A stretch of 17,824 bases of DNA, taken from NCBI GenBank assembly GCA_017550445.1, contig JAFZOV010000061.1, positions 1-17,824 of the forward strand, in the 5' to 3' direction. The translations under genes were made by a program, and so were the position numbers. Source of the stretch: Fibrobacter sp. Lineage in GTDB: Bacteria; Fibrobacterota; Fibrobacteria; Fibrobacterales; Fibrobacteraceae. The first letter of the stretch is position 1; every line of letters begins with the position of its first letter. Shown here one piece after another: positions 1-6,567 of this stretch. The notes below the pieces were generated by a model. It was given only the letters and a program-made list of their open reading frames with translations. It was not told the DNA's origin and searched no databases.

Positions 1-81
1 GAGAGAGGGATTCGAACCCTCGGTCCTGTGACAGACTCCGGATTTCGAGACCGGCCCAATCGACCACTCTGGCATCTCTCC
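1..81 (-). tRNA. tRNA-Ser(CGA), 3' end cut by the window edge
   Basis: Read on the minus strand this is a class II tRNA. The 5' acceptor strand GGAGAGA starts at 81, and its partner is present only as TCTC at 1-4, so about three acceptor bases and the discriminator lie outside the window. The anticodon loop CTCGAAA (49-43) gives anticodon CGA, which reads UCG serine codons. The long variable arm fits serine. The T arm has stem GAGGG/CCCTC around TTCGAAT. The closing pair of the anticodon stem (50 with 42) is T-T, where E. coli tRNA-Ser(CGA) has U-A. Identity is secure. Confidence 0.95.
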
Positions 82-92
82 GAGGTTCGCAC

Positions 93-121
93 AATGTAGT
101 AAAAAAAACGCCCTTTGTCTA
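93..121 (-). promoter_or_regulatory. Promoter of tRNA-Ser
   Basis: On the minus strand a -35 box TAGACA (121-116) is followed by a 17-base spacer and a -10 box TACATT (98-93). The expected transcription start, near 86, lies about five bases before the tRNA 5' end at 81, as expected for a stable RNA promoter with a very short leader. The match is 5/6 at -35 and 4/6 at -10. Confidence 0.55.
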
Positions 122-162
122 CACACTTAAAAAACACCCTTTAAAAAGGGGTCCCATATTTC

Positions 163-170
163 TACATTTG
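163..170 (+). promoter_or_regulatory. Possible FCB-type -7 promoter box for the DEAD-box helicase
   Basis: TACATTTG matches the TAnnTTTG -7 element of Bacteroidetes-type promoters, which recurs before several genes in this window. Start spacing as at those genes would put the mRNA 5' end near 176 and give a leader of about 140 bases. I see no clear -33 TTG element. A competing sigma70-like -10 (TATAAG, 212-217) has no good -35. Confidence 0.35.
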
Positions 171-214
171 GCCGCAAATCCAACAAAAACGGATCCAAAA
201 AACTTCAGGTTTAT

Positions 215-284
215 AAGCGCGAGTGCGCTTCGGGGCTTTTCAAGGTTCAAATTTGAACCATTCGATAGTGCGGCATGGGCCGCA
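215..284 (+). promoter_or_regulatory. Structured 5' leader of the DEAD-box helicase mRNA
   Basis: Three perfect inverted repeats lie in a row between the tRNA and the helicase start codon. They are AAGCGC/GCGCTT around GAGT (215-230), the 16-base palindrome GGTTCAAATTTGAACC (244-259), and TGCGGC/GCCGCA around ATGG (269-284). If transcription starts near 176, all three are in the leader. E. coli deaD/csdA, a cold-shock helicase, also has a long leader, so thermosensing or autoregulation by the helicase is a reasonable inference but is not shown. The helicase ribosome binding site (AAGG, 306-309) lies just downstream of the third hairpin. Confidence 0.5.
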
Positions 285-315
285 GATGAAGTTTACGGGT
301 CCCTGAAGGTGCATT

Positions 316-2691
316 ATGACGAAGAATACTGAAGAACGTATTCCCGAAGAATCTATTGACCCAAAATCTAAAATTGCTCGCGAAGCAGACGCGTTTTTGA
401 ACGCCATTGCCGGCGGTGCAGACGAAGACGAAGCGGATGAAGCCGCATTTCTCGAAGTAAACCCCAACGGCGTAGTCGTGGACGAAGAAGGCGACGTACT
501 CAAGAAGGGCCGCAAGTCTGCCATCGAAGTTGGCGAAAAAGTCGAATTCGAAGAAGGCGAAGTCGAACAGCCCGAAGACGAAAATGACAACGATTACGCA
601 GAATCCAAGAAGGACTGCCCCGAACCTGTTGTAGAACAGGGGATGCCCGCTCAGGTCGGGCATGACAATAACGAAGCCAGCGAATCGGCAGAAGAATCCG
701 ACGACAAACAGACCGATGACGCTGAACCAGGCGACGAAGCACTCGTGACTTTTGAAGATCTAGGACTTGCAGACGAAGTTCTTGAAGCCATCAAGGCGAT
801 GGGCTACGAAACACCCTCCCCCATTCAGGCAAAGGCCATTCCGGCCCTTTTGCAGGGAGGAAACTTGCTCGGTACTGCACAGACCGGTACCGGAAAGACC
901 GCGGCATTCTCGCTTCCGCTGCTTTCCAGACTTGACTTTAACGGTCACGAGACCTCGATGCTCGTACTCACGCCGACTCGCGAGCTCGCAATTCAGGTTG
1001 CCGAAGCCATCCAGCAGTATGCCGCCAAGATGCCGAAGGTGCACGTGGTTCCCGTCTACGGCGGTCAAGACATCGCCGTACAGCTTCGCGCCCTCAAGCG
1101 CCAGGCAAACATCGTCGTCGCAACCCCGGGCCGCCTGATTGACCACATCAAGCGCGGTTCCATCGTCCTTTCGGGCGTAAAGGCAATCGTTCTCGACGAA
1201 GCCGACGAAATGCTCGACATGGGATTCATGGAAGATGTGGAAACCATCCTCAAGGAAATCCCGGCAAACGCCCAGCGCGCGCTCTTTAGCGCCACCATGC
1301 CCAAGGAAGTCAAGAAGATTATCGAACAGCACTTGGGCGAATACGAAGAAGCCTGCATCGAAGGCAAGACGACGACCGTTGAAAACATCCACCAACGCTA
1401 CTTGTTGGTAAAGAACGAACACAAGATTGAAGCACTCGCCCGCGTACTCGAAGGTGAAGATTTTGACGGCGTGCTGATTTTTGTGCGCACCAAGCAGAAC
1501 ACCACCGAAGTCGCCGAAAAGTTGGAAAGCCGCGGATTCAACGTGGCCCCGCTCAACGGCGATCTCGCCCAGTCCATGCGCGAACGCACCATCAACCGAC
1601 TCAAGATGGGCAAGCTCGATATCGTTGTCGCCACCGACGTGGCCGCCCGTGGCATTGATGTCGATCGCATCACGCACGTGGTGAATTACGACATTCCTTA
1701 CGACACCGAATCTTACGTGCACCGTATTGGCCGTACAGGCCGCGCAGGCCGCAGCGGCAACGCCATCCTCTTTATCACGCCGCGTGAAAAGAAGATGCTC
1801 AAGATTATCGAAAAGGCCACCCGCCAGCCGATCGAAACCATGGAATTGCCCACGGCTGAAGTCATCAGCGCTAAGCGCGTGGCCGCCTTCAAGGACAAAA
1901 TCAAGAGCGTGATTACCACCGGCGAACTCGACAAGTTCAAGGAACTTGTCGAAAGCATGGTAGCAGAAAGCGCCGCCGAAAGTGCAGAACCGCTGACCGC
2001 AGCAGACATCGCCGCCGCCGTCATCAAGATTTGGCAGAAAAAACAGCCGCTCTTCCCGGAACTCAAACCGCTTGACGCACCGCGCGAAAGAGGTGAGCGC
2101 CGCGAACGCAACAGCCGCGACAACGATAATTTCGGCCTTGACCGCGAAGAAAAGAGCAGACTCCGCAAGGAACGCAACGAAGGCGCAAACGGCGTCGAAG
2201 AAGGCTACCTGCGCTACTACCTGGGAGTCGGCCGCCGCGACCATGTGACGCCCAGAGACATCGTAGGTGCCATCGCCGGCGAAGGCAACATCAGCAGTTC
2301 CAACATCGGGCGCATCAAACTGTTCGACAAGTTCAGCACCGTGGAACTCCCCGAAACCATGCCGCAAGAAGTCCTCGACATTCTCGCCGACATGACCATT
2401 CGCGGTAACGAATCGCGCTTCCGCCTGATGACCGATGAACCGCCCACCGGCCCCGCCCCGGGAACAAAGCCGCGCGCCCGTCGCGAAGACCGCCGCAGTT
2501 TCCACCGCGATGGCGACCGCAAATTCGACGGCGATCGCCACGGCAAAAAGTTCGGCGATGACAAGCCCTTCGAAAACCGCAAGGCCCGCCGCGAAAAGAT
2601 GTTCGGCGACAAGAAGTTCCGCAAGGATCATGACGAACGCAGCTTTGGCGACAAGCCCTTCCGCAAAACCCGCCGCTTCGGCAGAGTGTAA
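316..2691 (+). CDS. deaD: DEAD-box ATP-dependent RNA helicase, DeaD/CsdA type
   Basis: A cytoplasmic RNA helicase of 791 residues expected to unwind rRNA or mRNA duplexes. Motifs in order: Q motif GYETPSPIQ (163-171), motif I AQTGTGKT (188-195), Ia PTRELA (220-225), Ib TPGR (270-273), II DEAD (294-297), III SAT (325-327), V ATDVAARGID (439-448) and VI HRIGRTGRAGR (469-479). Residues about 630-708 match the DbpA/CsdA RNA-binding domain. The last 80 residues form a basic tail with FGDKKF/FGDKPF-like repeats. An acidic, low-complexity extension of about 140 residues precedes the helicase core and is unusual for DeaD; a palindromic repeat encodes residues about 109-117. The start is supported by AAGG six bases upstream. 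The gene converges on the lipoprotein gene ending at 2703, with an 11-base gap. The family is certain; the deaD symbol is likely rather than proven. Confidence 0.93.
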   Translation: MTKNTEERIPEESIDPKSKIAREADAFLNAIAGGADEDEADEAAFLEVNPNGVVVDEEGDVLKKGRKSAIEVGEKVEFEEGEVEQPEDENDNDYAESKKDCPEPVVEQGMPAQVGHDNNEASESAEESDDKQTDDAEPGDEALVTFEDLGLADEVLEAIKAMGYETPSPIQAKAIPALLQGGNLLGTAQTGTGKTAAFSLPLLSRLDFNGHETSMLVLTPTRELAIQVAEAIQQYAAKMPKVHVVPVYGGQDIAVQLRALKRQANIVVATPGRLIDHIKRGSIVLSGVKAIVLDEADEMLDMGFMEDVETILKEIPANAQRALFSATMPKEVKKIIEQHLGEYEEACIEGKTTTVENIHQRYLLVKNEHKIEALARVLEGEDFDGVLIFVRTKQNTTEVAEKLESRGFNVAPLNGDLAQSMRERTINRLKMGKLDIVVATDVAARGIDVDRITHVVNYDIPYDTESYVHRIGRTGRAGRSGNAILFITPREKKMLKIIEKATRQPIETMELPTAEVISAKRVAAFKDKIKSVITTGELDKFKELVESMVAESAAESAEPLTAADIAAAVIKIWQKKQPLFPELKPLDAPRERGERRERNSRDNDNFGLDREEKSRLRKERNEGANGVEEGYLRYYLGVGRRDHVTPRDIVGAIAGEGNISSSNIGRIKLFDKFSTVELPETMPQEVLDILADMTIRGNESRFRLMTDEPPTGPAPGTKPRARREDRRSFHRDGDRKFDGDRHGKKFGDDKPFENRKARREKMFGDKKFRKDHDERSFGDKPFRKTRRFGRV
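643..666 (+). repeat. Palindromic dispersed repeat inside the helicase gene (family A)
   Basis: ATGCCCG (643-649) and CGGGCAT (657-663) form a perfect 7-bp stem around a 7-base loop, followed by GAC. It is read in frame as residues within GMPAQVGHD of the acidic N-terminal linker. The copy at 3339-3362 shares 20 of 25 positions when aligned from GAT to GAC. At one outer stem pair the helicase copy has G-C and the other copy has T-A, a compensatory change. Confidence 0.6.
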
Positions 2692-2702
2692 TTAAATCAC
2701 TT

Positions 2703-3638
2703 CTAAATTGGGATATCCCAATCGTTCTTGCAGACATGGTAAGTGTCTTCGAAGCTACCGAAGTCACCGTCTTCGTCGGCAGGCCTACAGACAATGGGGA
2801 GAGTCCGTTCTTCGGTGCAGCCATCTTCGACAACTGTTTTCCCGTCAGCTTCGTACACTTGCATGCAATCGACATTCTGACAAGGGCGGCCTCCCATGCC
2901 CATCGTCGAATAACCGTACTTAAACACCTTGCCGTTATAAGTGAAATCTATTCCATAGATTCCGTGATCTCCGCCACCATAATACCTCACATTTGAAATT
3001 TCCTTCATGGAACCATTCACGTAAAATTCAGCTTTGTGAACTTCGTAATGCGGGTTCAAATTACTACCGATGCATTTTGTCGGATTGCTCTGCACATACA
3101 CAAAGCCTTCTTCGTCATTGTATTTGAAACTGCAAATGAGGTCGCGTTCTGCTACATCTTTTTCAAAAGATGTGTATGATTCTTCAATCTTACAATGAAT
3201 GGCTTTTTGATTCGGAATGCGAGTTTCAAAAATTTCAAGCGGGTCCGTAAGGATTTCGCTACTGGAAGATTCGGGAGACTCTGCTGACGAAGAAGATTCC
3301 GTCGCTGCCGAAGATTGATTGGACGAACTTGAAGGGAGATTCCCGGTCAAGCCGGGAATGACATTAGAAGAACTACTTTGTACGTCATTGTGCGAACTCG
3401 ACGATGCATTCTTATTTTTGCTCGAACTCGAAGCATCCACGTCATTGCGAGAACTCGAAGAGTTCGAAGCAATCCATGACGAACTAGATTCAGACAAACT
3501 CGAACTCGATTCCTCAACAGTCTCGGAACTTGTCAGATTTTCGGATTCTTCGTCATTTGCACCTGAAGTAGACTCGTTACTACAAGCAGCAAAAAGAAAC
3601 ATTGAGCAAATCGGCAAAAACTTATACAGTTTCATCAT
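2703..3638 (-). CDS. Serine-rich-linker lipoprotein with an eight-cysteine domain (paralog 2)
   Basis: A 311-residue predicted lipoprotein of unknown function. The signal peptide ends in lipobox FAAC with lipidation at Cys19. Residues about 20-130 form a Ser/Asn/Glu-rich linker, and residues about 131-311 form a globular domain with cysteines 149, 169, 189, 253, 258, 274, 284 and 303. The domain is clearly paralogous to the lipoprotein starting at 6443, with shared stretches such as CSFKY, EGFVYVQ, VYEADG, CR.AD and DTY.VC. The linker contains copies of two palindromic repeats read in frame. Two ATGs are possible (3638 and 3635). The strong AAAGGAG at 3648-3642 is three bases from the first and six from the second, so 3635 may be the real start. 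The stop codon of the upstream dikinase-like gene overlaps this Shine-Dalgarno, so the genes are co-transcribed and probably translationally coupled. Confidence 0.85.
   Translation of the reverse strand: MMKLYKFLPICSMFLFAACSNESTSGANDEESENLTSSETVEESSSSLSESSSSWIASNSSSSRNDVDASSSSKNKNASSSSHNDVQSSSSNVIPGLTGNLPSSSSNQSSAATESSSSAESPESSSSEILTDPLEIFETRIPNQKAIHCKIEESYTSFEKDVAERDLICSFKYNDEEGFVYVQSNPTKCIGSNLNPHYEVHKAEFYVNGSMKEISNVRYYGGGDHGIYGIDFTYNGKVFKYGYSTMGMGGRPCQNVDCMQVYEADGKTVVEDGCTEERTLPIVCRPADEDGDFGSFEDTYHVCKNDWDIPI
2707..2722. repeat. 16-base perfect palindrome at convergent gene ends
   Basis: ATTGGGATATCCCAAT is perfectly self-complementary. It covers the last codons of the minus-strand lipoprotein and lies 15 bases past the helicase stop. 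It could fold as a 6-bp stem with an ATAT loop in transcripts from either side. T-tracts after it are weak, so terminator function is uncertain. Confidence 0.4.
3339..3362. repeat. Palindromic dispersed repeat inside a lipoprotein linker (family A)
   Basis: ATTCCCGG (3339-3346) and CCGGGAAT (3352-3359) form a perfect 8-bp stem with loop TCAAG, followed by GAC. On the minus strand it is read in frame as part of NVIPGLTGNLP, a hydrophobic stretch that breaks the otherwise Ser-rich linker. It is homologous to the copy at 643-666. Confidence 0.65.
3440..3481. repeat. Palindromic dispersed repeat inside a lipoprotein linker (family B)
   Basis: CGTCAT (3440-3445) pairs with ATGACG (3476-3481), ATTGC (3444-3448) with GCAAT (3469-3473), and GAACTC (3451-3456) with GAGTTC (3460-3465). 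This nested palindrome is read on the minus strand within linker residues about 54-68 (SWIASNSSSSRNDV). Its ends, CGTCATTGCGA and GCAATC, recur in the intergenic copy at 9859-9892. A degenerate partial copy begins with ACGTCATTG at 3382. Confidence 0.6.
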
Positions 3639-3646
3639 CTTCTCCT

Positions 3647-5755
3647 TTACATGATGTAGGGGCGGACCTGCTTAAAGACTAGCTTACGCTCCTTACCCAT
3701 CACCTTGAATTCTATATCGAGAGCAAACGCATCGGGAAACTCGTTGTAGAGCTTCGCAAACCGCTTCTGGATTTTTTGCACAATTTGATAAAGCTCGTTA
3801 ATTTCGCTATCGGTGAGGATAAGTGAATCTGGACTGAGTGTCGAATGTTGCAGGAGTACGCTTTGTACGCGACCTTGTTTCGACGGAATAATCGAAATAA
3901 TCTCGGGGCGTTCGCCACCTTCGGGGTTGGTGATGGACGTTTCACCAAGCTGGATGTTCGCATAAATTCCTGCAACGGAATAATCCGCGATATTCTGCGT
4001 AATGATCACACCGTTCGCCACTTCGTCGGGGAAGGCCTCATGTACAGCGACCGCCATCTGTACCGACATGTGATCGATATTCCAAAGGGAGCGTTCCTCA
4101 TACGCCTTGAAGCTCCACACCGACGCCCACACCTTACGAATTTCGTCAGAAGGCAAATCCTTTTCGCGAGTTGTCGCTTTTACAGACTTATAAAGTCCAG
4201 CGCCGTTGAAATCACTCAAATCTTCGGAATTGGTGCTGGAGCGCAGGCGCACTCCGGCATCGCCATAAAGCTTACGCACCTTGGCGTCAAGCGCATCGCC
4301 AAAAGCCTCATCGACCGGAATGTGCTTGAACATATAGCGGATGTTATCGAGCATCGCTTCACGAAGCCGCGTATCTGTATTAAAGTCCTCACGAGTAATG
4401 AAAGTCGTAATGTATTTTCGCAGGGAAGCGTCCTCCGCAATCGCCGCAGAGCAGGCATCCTTCACTTGCGTGCAAATTTCCGAAGAGCGACCTTCTTTGC
4501 CGCAATCCTTGAAGGACTTTTCGCACAATTCCTCGGTTACCTGCGCATAATCCATAAAGCGGCTATAATGATAGAACGGCACTGCAAATCCATCGGGTGA
4601 ATTATCCGGTAACAACTTGCGGAGTTCCGCGAGATTTGCGGCCTTCACGCCTACAGATTTCGATGACTTGAAATCTAAATCAGCAAAATCAATCAAGCCC
4701 GAATCCGATAAGTCGTAGGTCAGTTTCATCGGATCTCGTGCATTCTTTTTCCAAAACTCCTGCGCTTCGGCAAGAGACGCTTTTACAACCGCATAAGAAT
4801 TCGACTTGACTTCAAGTTTTACCAACTTATCGCAAAGCGCAAGCAAACTATCGGGCAACTCATTTCCGTTGAAAGCGATGTTCGGAGTCTTGCGGGCCTT
4901 CGCAGCAAGGTTCACATGCGAAAGCGGAGTCTGTGCGTCTTTACTGATAGTGGCCGCGACCAGCGGGATTTCGGCAGGAAGCGTTTCCAGAATTAGAATA
5001 TCATGCGAAGAAACAATTGCCGTATCAAGTTCTTCGGCAGTCAACTTACGAAGCGTACCATAAGCCGTTCCCGTATTCATAATCTGGTATGGAATATCGC
5101 CAAACAGTTGTGCATGCGTGTAAACCGGAACGTTTGCATCCTTAAACTTACTTGCATATTCTGCTGCAGCTTTTTCAGCGGCACTCCCCGAAGGCATATA
5201 GAACAGGCGGTTCTTCGAACCCGCAGAATCCAGGAACAGCATTCGACTTTCGATCAGCTTATGAGTCGCCGCCACTTGTTCCGGCGAAATGCAATCCGTC
5301 GGGAAGAACGTGAGCGCAACCATCGAATCTACAGAAGCGTAATACGCTAGCGTACCCGCAGCGGTATTTTTCACCGAATCATAATAAGCAGTTTGTTCAA
5401 ATTCCGCAAGCGAACTTGAATCATTCAAAACCATCCGCGCAAAATCGTAATGCAGCAGATGTTTCTTTGTGTTCATAAAATGGACAACGGCGCTATCCGT
5501 ATTAAAGTCCGTAATAATGAACTTTACCAGATAGCTAGAGCCCATCTCGGTTTTCGACGAATAAGCCAACTTACGGAAAGCATCATAACCGTCTTCTTTA
5601 TAGAAGCCGGTGTATTCATCGTTGTTTTGAATAAAGCCCGGCTCTGGTTCAGGCTCTGGCCCATCGTTATTATTTTGCGGCTCACTGCTATTGGAACACG
5701 CGCATATAACAGCGAAAAACGCGACCCCTAAAACCGAAATAAGCTTACGATTCAT
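3647..5755 (-). CDS. Lipoprotein with phosphohistidine and PEP/pyruvate-dikinase ATP-grasp domains
   Basis: A 702-residue predicted lipoprotein. The signal peptide ends in ICAC (Cys20), followed by an Asn/Pro/Glu-rich spacer (21-40). Residues 41-240 match no family I know. Residues about 250-320 resemble the swivelling phosphohistidine domain of PEP synthase, PPDK and glucan water dikinase, with TPLSHVNLAAKA placing the catalytic His at 280. Residues about 362-702 are a PPDK_N-type ATP-grasp domain: KAANL (371-375), LRSSTNSEDL (504-513), GAGLY (518-522), VWASVW (542-547) and the terminal FKQVRPY. The His-before-ATP-grasp order is that of glucan/phosphoglucan water dikinases. A dikinase outside the cytoplasm would lack an obvious ATP source, so the substrate, and even catalysis, are open. 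ATG follows the frame-restored stop of the upstream paralog (5759-5761) by three bases. It has no Shine-Dalgarno, which suggests coupling. Confidence 0.85.
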   Translation of the reverse strand: MNRKLISVLGVAFFAVICACSNSSEPQNNNDGPEPEPEPGFIQNNDEYTGFYKEDGYDAFRKLAYSSKTEMGSSYLVKFIITDFNTDSAVVHFMNTKKHLLHYDFARMVLNDSSSLAEFEQTAYYDSVKNTAAGTLAYYASVDSMVALTFFPTDCISPEQVAATHKLIESRMLFLDSAGSKNRLFYMPSGSAAEKAAAEYASKFKDANVPVYTHAQLFGDIPYQIMNTGTAYGTLRKLTAEELDTAIVSSHDILILETLPAEIPLVAATISKDAQTPLSHVNLAAKARKTPNIAFNGNELPDSLLALCDKLVKLEVKSNSYAVVKASLAEAQEFWKKNARDPMKLTYDLSDSGLIDFADLDFKSSKSVGVKAANLAELRKLLPDNSPDGFAVPFYHYSRFMDYAQVTEELCEKSFKDCGKEGRSSEICTQVKDACSAAIAEDASLRKYITTFITREDFNTDTRLREAMLDNIRYMFKHIPVDEAFGDALDAKVRKLYGDAGVRLRSSTNSEDLSDFNGAGLYKSVKATTREKDLPSDEIRKVWASVWSFKAYEERSLWNIDHMSVQMAVAVHEAFPDEVANGVIITQNIADYSVAGIYANIQLGETSITNPEGGERPEIISIIPSKQGRVQSVLLQHSTLSPDSLILTDSEINELYQIVQKIQKRFAKLYNEFPDAFALDIEFKVMGKERKLVFKQVRPYIM

Positions 5756-5758
5756 TTA

Positions 5759-5911
5759 TCAATCATCAATTGGTTCTTGCAAACGGAAATCACCCATACA
5801 GACTTCATAAGTATCGGTAAAATCACCAAATTTTCCAGTTTCTATATCGGCAAACCGACACACGACAGGAAGTTTTCTGCTGTTTTGCAAGTCATCTTCA
5901 TAGGCTCCGCA
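5759..5911 (-). pseudogene. Out-of-frame 3' part of the first eight-cysteine lipoprotein
   Basis: Translated in the neighbouring frame, this stretch gives about 50 residues ending in a TGA at 5761-5759. They align with the last 38 residues of the paralog ending at 2703: KLPVVCRFAD against TLPIVCRPAD, and FTDTYEVC against FEDTYHVC. Removing one A from the AAA at 5911-5913 joins it seamlessly to the upstream reading frame as EDGCGAYEDD, which would give a 227-residue protein from the ATG at 6443. It is either a real disabling insertion, a sequencing error, or a frameshift bypassed by the cell. Confidence 0.8.
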
Positions 5912-6443
5912 AACCGTCTTCTATGAGGGTTTCTCCATCGGCTTCGTAAACCATCAAGCAATCCATTTCCTGGCAGGAACGGTAGCCCCATCCGTAGGAG
6001 GAATGGTTGTATTCAAAAACCTTGCCATCGTAGGCAAAGCGGAACGAATCGTTATGGTGGTTTCCGCCCCAATCGTAAGCCACCTTCACGGATTCATATT
6101 TTCCATTGACATAGAAAACAGCGGTATCCACACTCATCTTAGGGAGCATGCTAAAGCGAGTTTCACAACCCGTTGGCGAAGTCTGCACATAGACAAAGCC
6201 TTCATCGCCATCGTACTTGAAGGAGCAAATCCAATCTTGCTGATCAAAAGATTCGTCCTCGCCCATACCGATGTCTTTGGATGCCTTGCAAGTATAAGCT
6301 TCGGCCTTTGGCTTACGCGTCTTAAAAATTTCTAATGGGTCAGTCTTGTTTTCGGGATCTGCGTTATTTGTGCTAGAAGAATCGTCTCCACATGCCATAA
6401 AAAACAGCAAGGAGCAAAGGGGTAGTAATTTATAGATATTCAT
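5898..6443 (-). CDS. Eight-cysteine lipoprotein (paralog 1), frameshifted and truncated
   Basis: The first gene of the minus-strand operon, with unknown function. The ATG at 6443 gives a signal peptide with lipobox FMAC (Cys18), a short linker with a few Ser/Asn, then the same domain as the lipoprotein at 2703-3638. Both copies share CSFKY, EGFVYVQ, a C....C pair and VYEADG. A +1 insertion at 5911-5913 diverts the frame, so the protein ends in GLRSL and loses the last three of the eight conserved cysteines. An in-frame TTG at 6449 lies six bases after AAGG. I reject it because the predicted -10 box occupies 6450-6455, which would place the TTG outside the transcript. The mRNA predicted from that promoter would begin at or next to the ATG. 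Confidence 0.75.
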   Translation of the reverse strand: MNIYKLLPLCSLLFFMACGDDSSSTNNADPENKTDPLEIFKTRKPKAEAYTCKASKDIGMGEDESFDQQDWICSFKYDGDEGFVYVQTSPTGCETRFSMLPKMSVDTAVFYVNGKYESVKVAYDWGGNHHNDSFRFAYDGKVFEYNHSSYGWGYRSCQEMDCLMVYEADGETLIEDGLRSL

Positions 6444-6449
6444 ACACAA

Positions 6450-6478
6450 AATATACCTTGTTTACAAAAAATCGGCAA
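6450..6478 (-). promoter_or_regulatory. Promoter of the three-gene lipoprotein operon
   Basis: On the minus strand, -35 TTGCCG (6478-6473), a 17-base spacer and -10 TATATT (6455-6450) form a good sigma70-like promoter. The same -10 also reads TATATTTT, one base from the TAnnTTTG box. The expected start, seven bases after the -10, is the A of the ATG at 6443, so the operon mRNA may be leaderless. Confidence 0.55.
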
Positions 6479-6567
6479 CAAAGCCCCGAAAAAGGGCCAA
6501 AAACCGCAAAAAAGCGTGTCTGACATCACAGGGCGCAGCCCACGCCATTCCCAAATTACCCTTTTTC

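Noticed and set aside
137..150. CCCTTT-AA-AAAGGG inverted repeat upstream of the tRNA promoter
   Set aside because: Short and AT-centred with a two-base gap, so it cannot fold as a stable hairpin. It could be an operator but nothing else supports it.
189..217. Sigma70 promoter with -10 TATAAG at 212-217 for the helicase
   Set aside because: No acceptable -35 at 16-18 bases upstream, and the -10 would overlap the first hairpin. TACATTTG at 163 fits the local promoter type better. Not fully excluded.
760..2631. A 623-codon open frame antisense to the DEAD-box helicase
   Set aside because: It is the mirror of a gene with strong codon bias. The predicted protein is Ala/Phe/Gly/Val-rich without recognisable motifs, and the plus-strand frame holds all helicase motifs.
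3319..3560. Repeated GAACTCGA-like units that at first suggest a CRISPR or tandem array
   Set aside because: They are antisense serine codons (TCG, AGT, TCC) of the Ser-rich lipoprotein linker. Spacing is irregular and there are no unique spacers.
3845..4600. A 251-codon plus-strand frame opposite the dikinase-like lipoprotein, and similar long frames opposite rmlA (10754-11608) and the tyrosine kinase (11647-12456)
   Set aside because: No known motif, no start signal, and each lies wholly inside a well-supported gene on the other strand.
6444..6449. TTG at 6449 as start of the first lipoprotein, six bases after AAGG
   Set aside because: The predicted -10 box occupies 6455-6450, so the mRNA should begin downstream of the TTG. 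The ATG at 6443 also aligns with the paralog start.
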